Source: Acidobacteriota bacterium (GTDB lineage: Bacteria > Acidobacteriota > UBA6911). Taken from it: a stretch of 51,566 nt of DNA. Under the pieces are notes generated by a model. The model searched no databases, was not told where the DNA came from, and saw only the letters and a program-made list of their open reading frames with translations. This document shows, piece after piece, positions 15,744 to 24,127 of this stretch. A program made the translations under genes and the position numbers. Position 1 is the first letter of the stretch; every line of letters starts with the position of its first letter. The stretch lies in NCBI GenBank assembly GCA_016934555.1, contig JAFGSS010000018.1, positions 1-51,566 on the forward strand. The letters run 5' to 3'.

Positions 15744-17157
15744 GGCAACGGGATTCCTGGAATATGAACGCACTACCGCCCCGAGGCGGCCGGTCGCGGA
15801 GCGCGTCCGGGACTTCTTTCCCGTCTATCAGAGCGTCCCCGAGGAGGAGCTGAGGATCCAGGGGGCGCGCTGCATGGATTGCGGTGTCCCCTTCTGCCAC
15901 TGGGGGTGCCCCCTGGGCAACCTCATCCCCGACTGGAACGACATGGTCTACCGCGGCCGCTGGCGGGACTCCATCCGCGCGCTGCACAGCACGAACAATT
16001 TCCCCGAATTCACCGGAACGGTCTGCCCCGCCCCGTGCGAGGCCTCCTGCGTGCTGGGGATCAACGAACCGGCGGTGAGCATCAAGACGATCGAGAACGC
16101 CATCGTCGAGCGGGCGTTCCACGAGGGGTGGATCCGTCCGGAACCCCCGGAAATCCGGAGCGGACGGCGCGTGGCCGTCATCGGGTCGGGGCCGGCGGGG
16201 CTCGCGGCGGCGCAGCAGCTCAACCGCGCGGGACACGCCGTCGTCGTCTTCGAGAAGGCGGACCGCATCGGCGGCCTGCTGCGCTACGGGATCCCCGACT
16301 TCAAGCTGGAGAAGGGGATCATCGACCGCCGTCTGGAGCAGCTCCGGGAGGAGGGGATCCGGTTCGAGACCGGCGCCCATGTCGGCGTGGACGTGCCTCT
16401 TCAGGGGCTGCGCCGGAAATTCGACGCGCTCCTGCTCGCGGGGGGGGCGGAGCGGCCGAGGGACCTCACGGTGCCCGGCCGGGAACTCGGGGGGATCCAT
16501 TTCGCCATGGACTTTCTCGTCCGGCAGAACCGCCGCTCGGCCGGAGCCCGCATCGACCCGGGGGACGACATCCAGGCCACCGGGAAACGGGTGGTGATTC
16601 TGGGAGGAGGGGACACGGGAGCCGACTGCCTCGGGACCTGCCACCGCCAGCGGGCGCTCTCCGTCCACCAGATCGAAATTCTCCCGGAACCCCCGGCGGA
16701 AAGGTCGCCCGAGACCCCCTGGCCCCTCTGGCCCCTGATGCTGCGCACGGAAAGCTCGCACGAGGAGGGGGGGGTGCGAGTGTGGGGCGCCGCCACCACC
16801 CGTTTCAGCGGGGACTCCCGGGGAAAGGTGACGCACTTGCACGCCGTCCGGGTGGGGGCGCCCCCCCGGTTCGAACCGGTCGCGGGCTCCGACTTCACCC
16901 TCGAGGCCGATCTCGTCCTGCTGGCGCTGGGGTTTACGGGGGCGGCGCCCAACCCGATGTTCGAGGAGACCGGCATCGGACTGGACGGGCGGGGAAACGT
17001 CGCTGCGAATGAAGCCTGCATGACGGCCGTCCCCGGAATTTTCGCCGCCGGGGACATGCAGTACGGGCAGTCCCTGGTGGTCCGGGCCATCGCGGAGGGG
17101 CGCCGCACGGCCCACGCCGTCGACCGCTACCTGCGACAGCTCTCGGGCGGGCGCTGA
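15736..17157 (+). CDS. gltD: Glutamate synthase, small (beta) subunit
   Basis: NADPH-oxidising FAD subunit that feeds electrons to GltB through two [4Fe-4S] clusters. The ATG at 15736 sits inside the gltB end (8-bp overlap) with GGGAGGA just upstream, so translation is coupled. An upstream in-frame start lies within gltB and is rejected. The 473-residue protein has cysteines C46, C49, C54 and C58 ([13 protein letters not shown]), a second set in CPAPCEASC, the FAD-binding [10 protein letters not shown], and the NADPH site GGGDTGADC. Its partner is encoded immediately upstream. It ends 39 bp before a convergent gene, with a strong hairpin between the two. Confidence 0.96.
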
Positions 17158-17169
17158 CCGGGGACCGCC

Positions 17170-17195
17170 CCCCGGGGGCGGGTGCGCCCCCGGGG
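17170..17195. terminator. Hairpin between convergent gltD and CoA-transferase genes
   Basis: A perfect 11-bp GC stem (17170-17180 with 17185-17195) with loop GGTG fills the 39-bp gap between two convergent stop codons. There is no T tract on either side. It may still slow or stabilise both transcripts, but intrinsic termination is uncertain. Confidence 0.45.
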
Positions 17196-17196
17196 A

Positions 17197-18720
17197 TCAG
17201 GCGGCCGGGTCGGGAAAGGAGCGGCAGGCGGCGTCGTAGTCCTTCCACCAGCCGTTGAGCAGGTCCATGTTGGCCAGCCGCGGCTGGTCGCCGTCTCCCG
17301 CTATCTTCATGTATTCGCGCAGCACCGGCTGGAAATGGGGGTGCGCGCACTTGGAGATGATGTCCTCGGCGCGCCGCCGCGCGGAACGGATCTCGGTATT
17401 CAGGGCGAACCCCTGCTCGGTCACCACGCAATGGATGTCGTGCTCGGTATGATCGATGTGGCGCACGTAGGGGAGCACGCAGCTGACGACCCTCCCGTCC
17501 CTCAGGCGCCGGATCGACGGGGTGTGGACGATGCTGAGGTAGGCGTGCCGGAAGAAATCGCCGCTTCCGCCGAGGCCGTTGACCACCCGGGAGCCGTCGA
17601 TGTGGGTCGAATTGACGTGACCGTAGATATCGACCTCGATCGGCGTGTTCATGGCGATCACGAACAGGCGCGTGATCATCTCCGCGTTGTTCGACATCCA
17701 CATCGGGCGCAGGACCACCTTTTCCCGGCACCGGGTGAAGAGGCGCAGGAATTCCTGGCGCTTGTCCTCCGAGAAGGAGACGGCCGTCGCCGACGCGTGA
17801 TCGAATTTCTCGTCGTCCTCGACGTAGCGCATCATCCCGTCCTGGAACACCTCGGTCCAGAAGCGGATCTTCTTGAACGGGGATTTGTAGAGTTCCCCGA
17901 CGATGGCGTTGGCCACGTTGCCGACCCCCGACTGGATGGGGGGGAGGCGGCTGCCCCAGTGGAACGTCTTGTGGCAGTACATGAGGAACTCGATGACGTT
18001 CTGGGCGATCCGGGTCTCCATTTCGGTCGTCGGCTTGAAGCTGACGGGGAAATCGGGCTTCTCGGAATGGATGATGGCGGCCACCCTGCTCTTGTCGATC
18101 TCGACGTAGGGAAGGCCGACGCGGTCGCCCACGTTGACGATGGGGATGGGCCAGCCCACCTTCGGGTGGACGCTCGGGAGCGCGATGTCGTGAAACCCGG
18201 TGTAATCGGGGATCGCCGTGTTCACCTCCAGGACGATCTTCTTCGCGATGGTCAGCGCTTCCGCCGACACCCCGACCGAACCGGACAGGACCACGCTGCC
18301 GTCGGGACGGATGCGGGAGACCTCCACCACCGCGAGATCGATTCCGCCGTAGAACCCGTAGATGAGGTTCCGGGCGAAGGAGGAGAGGTGGACGTCGGTG
18401 AAGTCCATTTCCCCCGAATGGATCAGCTTCCGGGAAGCCTTGGAGGACATGTACGGGCCGCGCTTGCCCACATACGAGGAGATCGGTCCCTCCACGTCCT
18501 CCGAAAGCGACGCCCCGCTGAAGAGGCCGATCCTGGTCTTGGGCGCGTACTGCGCCAGGTGGCGGGCCAGGGCGGGAATGAAGGTTTTGGGTTCCCCCGT
18601 CTTGGTGAACCCGCTGATGGCGATCTTCGAACGGTCCCCGACGAACTTGACCGCCTCTTCCACCGGCATCAGCTTATCCAGCAACTCCCTGCACTGCACA
18701 CGCTCGGTCAGTAGTGACAT
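17197..18720 (-). CDS. Acetyl-CoA hydrolase / CoA-transferase family protein
   Basis: Moves CoA between acyl-CoA and a carboxylic acid such as acetate or succinate, or hydrolyses acetyl-CoA; cytoplasmic carbon metabolism. The 507-residue length and the segments GVGNVANAIV and FWTEVFQDG fit the Ach1/AarC/Cat1 group. Glu290 in WTEVFQ is the expected catalytic glutamate that forms the CoA thioester. The frame opens with a GTG at 18744, but the ATG at 18720 is preferred because TTGGAG stands seven bases before it. A minus-strand promoter is predicted at 18866-18894. Which acyl group it uses cannot be read from sequence; succinyl-CoA:acetate transfer is a reasonable guess. Confidence 0.85.
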   Translation of the reverse strand: MSLLTERVQCRELLDKLMPVEEAVKFVGDRSKIAISGFTKTGEPKTFIPALARHLAQYAPKTRIGLFSGASLSEDVEGPISSYVGKRGPYMSSKASRKLIHSGEMDFTDVHLSSFARNLIYGFYGGIDLAVVEVSRIRPDGSVVLSGSVGVSAEALTIAKKIVLEVNTAIPDYTGFHDIALPSVHPKVGWPIPIVNVGDRVGLPYVEIDKSRVAAIIHSEKPDFPVSFKPTTEMETRIAQNVIEFLMYCHKTFHWGSRLPPIQSGVGNVANAIVGELYKSPFKKIRFWTEVFQDGMMRYVEDDEKFDHASATAVSFSEDKRQEFLRLFTRCREKVVLRPMWMSNNAEMITRLFVIAMNTPIEVDIYGHVNSTHIDGSRVVNGLGGSGDFFRHAYLSIVHTPSIRRLRDGRVVSCVLPYVRHIDHTEHDIHCVVTEQGFALNTEIRSARRRAEDIISKCAHPHFQPVLREYMKIAGDGDQPRLANMDLLNGWWKDYDAACRSFPDPAA

Positions 18721-19161
18721 GATCTGCTCCAACGAATTCCCCACGCGACGGAAACGCAGCCCTTCCAGCGGAGGCGGAAACGGTCGGAACCGCCCCTGGA
18801 AGGAGGCGGCCCGCAGCCGGGCGCCGTCAGGTTCCGAAACATGAGTATCTCACATTCTGGCTGAGGTATAAAGCCGGGCGGAACGGGACCTCAAGCACAC
18901 CCTTGCGGCCCGGCCCATCGCCGGCCGCAGGCTCCGGCGGGCCGCAGGCCCTAAACCGTCGCCGGCCGAATTTTACCCGGCCCGGACGCCATGTCAAGGC
19001 CAAACCGGTCCGGGCCCCCGGCCCGGAGGCAGCGGTATCCGAAAAATCGATTTCGCGCCTGTTTCCCGGAAGGGGTTGGTGGCATCATTGGAGTTTCGCT
19101 CCGGGGTTTGGATCCCGGCCCGGAATGGATTACGATGGGATCTTCGAGGAGGAGACGACAG
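18721..19161. other. Divergent intergenic region, CoA-transferase gene / serC
   Basis: This 441-bp gap separates the minus-strand CoA-transferase from plus-strand serC. It contains the minus promoter at 18866-18894 and several GC-rich short inverted repeats between about 18900 and 18990 built on GCCGGC and GGGCCG. The serC ribosome site is GAGGAGGAG at about 19146-19154. No convincing plus-strand promoter, RNA gene or small protein was found. Confidence 0.5.
18866..18894 (-). promoter_or_regulatory. Sigma-70-type promoter of the CoA-transferase gene
   Basis: On the minus strand: TTGAGG (18894-18889), 17-bp spacer, TTATAC (18871-18866). The predicted leader is about 140 nt before the ATG at 18720, long enough to hold regulation, although no known riboswitch was recognised. 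Confidence 0.45.
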
Positions 19162-20241
19162 ATGGCACGCATACATAATTTCAACGCAGGCCCGGCGGCG
19201 ATGCCGCTGGAAGTCATCGAGAAGGCCCGGGAGGAACTGACCGACCTGGGGGGCATCGGCATGTCGGTCATGGAGATCTCCCACCGCTCAAAGGAGTTCC
19301 AGGCCATCGTGGACGGCGCCGAGGCCGGGATCCGACGCCTGATGAAGGTGCCCGAAGACTATGCCGTTCTCTTCCTCCAGGGGGGGGCCAGCCTTCAGTT
19401 CGCCATGCTCCCGCTGAACCTGCGCAGGCCGGGGAAAAGCGCCGACTACGTCGACACCGGGAGCTGGGCCACCCGCGCCATCAAGGAAGCCCGGATTACG
19501 GGCCCCGTCAACGTGGCCTGGAGCGGGAAAGCGGACCGCTATGCCCGGATCCCCAAGTCGGCGGAGCTCCAGCTCCTCCCGGACGCGGAGTATGTCCACA
19601 TCTGCTCCAACGAAACCATCGGCGGCATCCGCTGGACCCGGTTTCCCGAAACGGAGGCCCCGCTCGTCGTGGATATGTCGAGCGACATCCTTTCGCGCGA
19701 AGTCGACATCACCCGGCTGGCCGTCGCCTACGCCGGCGCCCAGAAAAACCTGGGGCCGTCGGGCCTGGCGGTCGTGATCCTCCGCAGGGACCTCGCCGAA
19801 CGCGTGCCGGAGAACATCCCCCTCTTTTTCCGCTATTCGACCCACATCGCCGACGGCAGCCTGTACAACACCCCGAACACCTGGGCCATCTACATGCTCA
19901 AGCTCACGTGCGAATGGATGGAAGCGCGGGGAGGGGTGGCGGCGATGGAGCGGGAGAACGATCGGAAGGCGGCGACTCTCTACCGGGTGCTCGATTCCAG
20001 CGACTTCTGGCGCTCCCCCGTCGAGGTGGAGAGCCGCTCCATCATGAACGTCGTCTGGCGCCTCGGCACGGAGGAGCTGGAGGCAAGCTTCATCGCCGGG
20101 GCCAAAGCGGCGGGGATGGTGGGCCTCAAGGGGCACCGGTCGGTCGGCGGCATCCGGGCCAGCATCTACAACGCCGTGCCGACGGCTTCGGTAGAGGCGC
20201 TGGCGGAGTTCATGCGTGAATTCGAACGGAAAAACGGCTGA
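19162..20241 (+). CDS. serC: Phosphoserine aminotransferase
   Basis: PLP enzyme converting 3-phosphohydroxypyruvate and glutamate to phosphoserine in serine synthesis; also used in vitamin B6 synthesis in some bacteria. The ATG at 19162 is chosen because GAGGAGGAG lies just upstream and the protein then starts with the family's ARIHNFNAGPAAMP. The 359 residues match SerC size. The Schiff-base lysine is K195 in AGAQKNLGPSG. The final codons run into a 14-bp tandem repeat whose first copy contains the TGA stop, so the end of the protein may vary between strains. It takes glutamate, made by the nearby gltBD products. Confidence 0.95.
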   Translation: MARIHNFNAGPAAMPLEVIEKAREELTDLGGIGMSVMEISHRSKEFQAIVDGAEAGIRRLMKVPEDYAVLFLQGGASLQFAMLPLNLRRPGKSADYVDTGSWATRAIKEARITGPVNVAWSGKADRYARIPKSAELQLLPDAEYVHICSNETIGGIRWTRFPETEAPLVVDMSSDILSREVDITRLAVAYAGAQKNLGPSGLAVVILRRDLAERVPENIPLFFRYSTHIADGSLYNTPNTWAIYMLKLTCEWMEARGGVAAMERENDRKAATLYRVLDSSDFWRSPVEVESRSIMNVVWRLGTEELEASFIAGAKAAGMVGLKGHRSVGGIRASIYNAVPTASVEALAEFMREFERKNG

Positions 20242-20305
20242 GAAAAACAGGCTGAGAAAAACAGGCTGAGAAAAACCGGCTGAGAAAAACAGGCTGAGAT
20301 AAACG
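20237..20305. repeat. 14-bp tandem repeat, about five copies, over the serC stop
   Basis: The unit GCTGAGAAAAACAG occurs at 20237, 20251, 20265, 20279 and, degenerate, at 20293; the third copy has CG for AG at its end. The first copy includes the serC TGA stop (20239-20241). The array fills the space between convergent serC and the decarboxylase gene, ending 7 bp before the latter's stop codon. The unit is not a multiple of three, is short and has no spacers, so it is a minisatellite-like slippage array rather than a CRISPR. Confidence 0.9.
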
Positions 20306-20311
20306 TCTGGA

Positions 20312-21457
20312 TTAAAGCGGCTGGACGTTGATGTGAACCACCTTCGCCGGCGGGAATCCGTTGAACCAGGTGGAGGACGCGTGGCTGTAGGCCCCGATGT
20401 TCTCCGAGTAGACCAGGTCGCCCAGGTCGAGCTCGGGGAGATCTTCCGCCTGGGACACGGTATCCAGGGCGTCGCAGGTGGGGCCGAAGACGGCCGAAAT
20501 CCGCGCAGGTCCCCGTTTGAACGCCTTCAGGTGGTACTGGCAGTGATCGAACAGGATGCCTGAAAAGGTGTGGTAGATGCCGTCGTTGATGTAGTAGCAG
20601 CGCTTCCCGTCGCGGTCGGATTTGCCGATCACCTCGGCCACCACCGTGGCGGTGGTGCCCACCATGTACCGTCCCGGTTCCGCGATGACTTCCAGGTCCT
20701 TCGGGAACAGCCTGCGGATTTCGGCACCCAGGATCTTGGCCAGTTCCCGGAACGGGCGCACATGGCGGTCGTAGCGGGCGGGAAAACCGCCGCCGATATC
20801 CAGGAGCTTCAGCTCGAGCCCCCGGGCCTCCGCTTCCTCCATGATGCCGGCCGACGTCCCTAGCGCCTGGACGTAGTTCTCGAAATTCGTGCACTGGCTT
20901 CCCACATGGAACGCCAGTCCCTCCACCACGAGGCCCGCATCGGCCGCCCGGCTCATGAGGTCCACGGCTTCCCCGGGGGCGGCCCCGAACTTGCTCGACA
21001 GCTCCACCATCGAACCGGTGTTCGGGACCCGGATGCGGAGCGCCAGCCCGGCGTTGGGCGCGTGCCGGCGGATCTTCCCGATCTCCTCGGCGTTGTCGTA
21101 GACCACCAGGGGGCGGTAGCAGTCGAGCTCCTCGAGCGTGCGGCGGTCCTTGATGGGGTTGGAATAGATGATCTTGTCCCAGATGAAGTTCTGCCGCTCG
21201 TCGGCCGGGAGGGCGCGGATGTTTTCGTAGACGAGGTTGAACTCGGCGATGGAGGCCACGTCGAAACTGGACCCGATCCGGTAGAGGGTGCGCACGATTT
21301 CCGGGTCGGGGTTGGCCTTGACCGCGTAGTACGGCTGCACCCGCGGCAGGCAGCGCCGGAACGCATGGAAATTCCCGCGCAGGGCCTCGTGGTCCACGAC
21401 AAACAGGGGCGTCCCGTGCCTCCGCGCCAGCTCTTTCAGTTGCGATGTCTTGATCAT
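20312..21457 (-). CDS. Fold-III PLP amino-acid decarboxylase, ornithine decarboxylase-like
   Basis: Expected to decarboxylate ornithine to putrescine (or lysine to cadaverine) in the cytoplasm. The 381 residues follow the eukaryotic-type ODC layout: the PLP lysine is K47 in YYAVKANP, followed by HVGSQ, the glycine-rich phosphate loop DIGGGFP, EPGRY, and the active-site Cys328 in FGPTCDALD. The GPTCD motif separates it from diaminopimelate decarboxylase. It lies 51 bp downstream of the deoxyhypusine-synthase-like gene on the same strand, which suggests one polyamine route. Choice between ornithine and lysine is not resolvable here. Its end abuts the 14-bp tandem repeat. Confidence 0.86.
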   Translation of the reverse strand: MIKTSQLKELARRHGTPLFVVDHEALRGNFHAFRRCLPRVQPYYAVKANPDPEIVRTLYRIGSSFDVASIAEFNLVYENIRALPADERQNFIWDKIIYSNPIKDRRTLEELDCYRPLVVYDNAEEIGKIRRHAPNAGLALRIRVPNTGSMVELSSKFGAAPGEAVDLMSRAADAGLVVEGLAFHVGSQCTNFENYVQALGTSAGIMEEAEARGLELKLLDIGGGFPARYDRHVRPFRELAKILGAEIRRLFPKDLEVIAEPGRYMVGTTATVVAEVIGKSDRDGKRCYYINDGIYHTFSGILFDHCQYHLKAFKRGPARISAVFGPTCDALDTVSQAEDLPELDLGDLVYSENIGAYSHASSTWFNGFPPAKVVHINVQPL

Positions 21458-21508
21458 GGGCGGCCGCGCGGACCGGCGGCGGGGACGGACCCCACCGCCG
21501 TCCTCCGG

Positions 21509-22666
21509 TTACAGGGTTTTGTTGTGCTTCCAGTACTCCTCGGTCACCAGTTCCATGATCTCCGGAAGCCGGTCGTAAAGGCGCTTGAGCTTCCGCGGTC
21601 TGGAGCGGGCCAGGGCGTAGTGCGCGAGCAGGGGGAAGGCGACGGTCGAGTCGACATAGCAGACGACGGCGTCGGGGAGCTGCGACGGGTCCACCTTGCC
21701 CCAGGTGACCGCCTCCTGCGGGGTGGCCCCGGAAAGGCCCCCCGTGTCGGGGCGCGCGTCGGTGAACTGGATGAAGTAATCGTGCCCCTCTTCCTTGACC
21801 CGGAGGATTTCCTGGATCTGCGGCTCCGTCTGCAGCGTGAAGTTCTTGGGCGAGCCGCCGCCGATCAGCAGCGTCCCGGTCTTGTGCCCCGCGCGCTTGG
21901 CGGCCAGGACGATGCCGGTGCTTTCGTTGACGTCACGCGAGGGGTTGATGCGCAGCGCGTTCTTGCGCAGTTCCAGCCCGGCCACGTTCATGCCGATGGT
22001 GGAATCGCCCGGGGAGGGGCAGAAGCACGGGACCCCCGCGCGGTAGGCGGCGGCCAGCAGCGAACTGTCCGTGCGCCCGGTCTGCTCCTCGAACTCCGCG
22101 CAGTATTTCCCCAGGAGGTAGTGCAGCTCGGTGGTCCCCATCTCCTTCTGGAATTCGGGCTGCATCAGCACCTGGCGCAGGACATGGTCCGTCGCCATGA
22201 GGACGTCGTTGTAGTCGAGCAGGATGTCGTAGATGCGCACCACGCCCATCCTCCGGAGCTCGGGATCGGGGGAGAAGGGGGACCCGCGGTAAAGGGGGAG
22301 GTTCATCGCGTAGTGCATGTCGTGGTAGAGGTTGGCCCCCGTGGCCACGATCCAGTCCACGAACCCGGCCTTGATCAGGGGAACCACCACCGCGGCCCCC
22401 AGCCCGGCCGGCGTCATCGCCCCCGCCAGGCTCATACCCACGGTCACTTTCGGCTTGACCATTTTCTCGGTGAAGAGGCGGCAGGCTTCCTGGAGCCGTC
22501 CCCCGTTGTAGGCCAGAAACGCGCCGTCGATCAGTTCGGGCAGCGTCTCCTTCCCGGTGATCGGTGAGGGGAGGATGCGGCGCCCCCGCAGGAACTGCTG
22601 TTTCCCCTTGGAGAATTTGTGCGGATACTTGCTCACGAATTTCCGGGGCAGTTTGACCTCACCCAT
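21509..22666 (-). CDS. Deoxyhypusine synthase-like protein, probable polyamine aminobutyltransferase
   Basis: Family enzymes use NAD to move an aminobutyl group from a polyamine. Bacteria have no eIF5A, so transfer to a small amine (for example putrescine giving homospermidine) is the likely reaction; this is inference. The 385-residue protein keeps the catalytic lysine K324 in [11 protein letters not shown] and the NAD-site segments around VGMSLAGAM and [11 protein letters not shown]. The histidine pair following GGG in eukaryotic enzymes is replaced by NF ([10 protein letters not shown]). GGGAGG precedes the ATG at 22666. It is upstream of the ornithine-decarboxylase-like gene. No separate promoter is evident, so it may depend partly on readthrough from ilvC. 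Confidence 0.8.
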   Translation of the reverse strand: MGEVKLPRKFVSKYPHKFSKGKQQFLRGRRILPSPITGKETLPELIDGAFLAYNGGRLQEACRLFTEKMVKPKVTVGMSLAGAMTPAGLGAAVVVPLIKAGFVDWIVATGANLYHDMHYAMNLPLYRGSPFSPDPELRRMGVVRIYDILLDYNDVLMATDHVLRQVLMQPEFQKEMGTTELHYLLGKYCAEFEEQTGRTDSSLLAAAYRAGVPCFCPSPGDSTIGMNVAGLELRKNALRINPSRDVNESTGIVLAAKRAGHKTGTLLIGGGSPKNFTLQTEPQIQEILRVKEEGHDYFIQFTDARPDTGGLSGATPQEAVTWGKVDPSQLPDAVVCYVDSTVAFPLLAHYALARSRPRKLKRLYDRLPEIMELVTEEYWKHNKTL

Positions 22667-22701
22667 TTTCGCCTCCCGAATGAGACCCGCAACGCGGGCC
22701 T

Positions 22702-22734
22702 AAAAAGGGACGCCCCCCGGAATCTCCGGGGGGC
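22702..22734 (-). terminator. Intrinsic terminator after ilvC
   Basis: On the minus strand a perfect 10-bp stem (22734-22725 with 22721-22712, 3-nt loop) is followed by GTCCC and five Ts (22706-22702). It lies 31 bp past the ilvC stop and 36 bp before the start of the deoxyhypusine-synthase-like gene. It should end most ilvC transcripts, allowing partial readthrough. Confidence 0.75.
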
Positions 22735-22764
22735 TCCCGCACACCTGCAAGTCCGAGCGGAGCT

Positions 22765-23865
22765 CTAGTTGGACGCCCTTCCGACCGTCCCCTTGGCCAC
22801 GCCGATGTTCTTCTTCGCCGGCTCCTTCGGCCGCAGCGCGCGCGTCGCCTTGCCCGCCCGCCACATCTCGGAGTCCGCCATGGTCTTCAGCTCCTTGGTC
22901 AGCTGCTTCTGGTAATCGGGCTTGCCGCAGGACTGGAGGACCCGTTTGGTCTCCTCCCCGCTGGCCACCCGCTTGTAGAGCTCCGCGAAGACGGGCTTCA
23001 CCGCCTTCTTGAATTTCGGCAGCCAGTCCAGGGCGCCGCGCTGGGCGGTGGCGGAGCAGTTGGCGTACATCCAGTCCATCCCGTTTTCGGCGACCAGGCG
23101 GATCAGGCTTTCGGTCAGCTCCTCGACCGTTTCGTTGAAAGCCTCGCTGGGGCTGTGGCCGTGGCGCCGGAGCACGTCGTACTGGGCCTCCATCACCCCC
23201 GCCAGCGCTCCCATCAGGATCCCCCGCTCGCCGGTCAGGTCGCTGAAGACTTCCTTTTTGAACGTCGTCGGGAAGAGATACCCCGATCCCACCGCGATCC
23301 CGAGCGCCATGCACCTTTCACGGGCGCGGCCGGTAGCGTCCTGTTCCACGGCGAAGCTGGAGTTGATGCCCGCGCCGGAGAGGAAATTGCGCCGCAGCGA
23401 CGTCCCGGACCCCTTGGGGGCCACCATGATGACATCGACGTCCTTGGGGGGGACGACGCCCGTCTGCTTGCTGTAGGCGATGGAAAAGCCGTGGGAGAAA
23501 TAGAGCGCCTTTCCCGGGGCCAGCCTCTCCTTGACCACGGGCCAGATCCCCCGCTGCGCCGCGTCCGACACCAGCATCTCGATGATGGTCCCCCGCTCGC
23601 AGGCCTCCTCGATGGTAAAGAGGGTCTTCCCGGGCACCCACCCGTCCTTCCTGGCGCGATCCCAGTCCTTCGGATACTTTTTCGACTGCCCGATGATGAC
23701 GTTGAAACCGTTGTCCTTCATGTTCAAGGCCTGCGCCGGGCCCTGAACGCCGTATCCGATGACGGCGATCGTCTCCCCCTTGAGCACCTTGCGCGCGCGG
23801 CTCATGGGAAATTCCTTTCGCGTAACGACCTCTTCCTTAACGCCTCCAAAATCGATGAGCGCCAT
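22765..23865 (-). CDS. ilvC: Ketol-acid reductoisomerase
   Basis: NADPH- and magnesium-dependent isomerisation and reduction of acetolactate or acetohydroxybutyrate in valine, leucine and isoleucine synthesis. The 366 residues begin with the NFGGV-like segment IDFGGVKEEVVTRKEFP. A Rossmann domain (GYGVQGPAQALNMKDNG) and the knotted C-terminal domain (LMGALAGVMEAQYDVL, ETVEELTES) follow. A basic tail of about 25 residues extends beyond the core. The N-terminus resembles Bacteroidetes-type KARI more than the E. coli form. AAGGAGGG stands before the ATG. A strong promoter at 23931-23959 is bracketed by an 11-bp inverted repeat. The cimA gene of the same pathway lies 2.9 kb away on the other strand. 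Confidence 0.95.
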   Translation of the reverse strand: MALIDFGGVKEEVVTRKEFPMSRARKVLKGETIAVIGYGVQGPAQALNMKDNGFNVIIGQSKKYPKDWDRARKDGWVPGKTLFTIEEACERGTIIEMLVSDAAQRGIWPVVKERLAPGKALYFSHGFSIAYSKQTGVVPPKDVDVIMVAPKGSGTSLRRNFLSGAGINSSFAVEQDATGRARERCMALGIAVGSGYLFPTTFKKEVFSDLTGERGILMGALAGVMEAQYDVLRRHGHSPSEAFNETVEELTESLIRLVAENGMDWMYANCSATAQRGALDWLPKFKKAVKPVFAELYKRVASGEETKRVLQSCGKPDYQKQLTKELKTMADSEMWRAGKATRALRPKEPAKKNIGVAKGTVGRASN

Positions 23866-23920
23866 GATTGCGTCCCTCCTTCAGGGTAAGTTCCCGGCTG
23901 CCGGCATCCACATCCACGCA

Positions 23921-23974
23921 CGGGAAGATTTATATAAGTCATCCGGGATCCGGGTTCAAGGCGAAATCTTCCCG
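23921..23974 (-). promoter_or_regulatory. ilvC promoter flanked by an 11-bp inverted repeat
   Basis: Minus-strand TTGAAC (23959-23954), 17-bp spacer, TATATA (23936-23931); expected start near 23924, leader about 59 nt. A perfect inverted repeat CGGGAAGATTT / AAATCTTCCCG occupies 23921-23931 and 23964-23974. One arm overlaps the -10 edge and start site and the other lies just upstream of the -35. Arm centres are 43 bp apart, about four helical turns, as for a repressor that bridges two sites. Confidence 0.65.
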
Positions 23975-24127
23975 CGCCGCATGCCATTCTAACAGAAGCA
24001 CGGGGCGGAAGGGCGCAATCTTTATCGCTTCCGGCGGGGGGCAATCTGTTTTATCATGCCGACGGCCGGCCGTGACCGGCAGGCCCCGGACGGGGAGGAC
24101 CCATCCGCCGGAACCCGTAACCGCGCC

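Noticed and set aside
20237-20305. Short repeats as a CRISPR array
   Set aside because: The units are 14 bp and directly adjacent with no spacers, and no cas gene is present.
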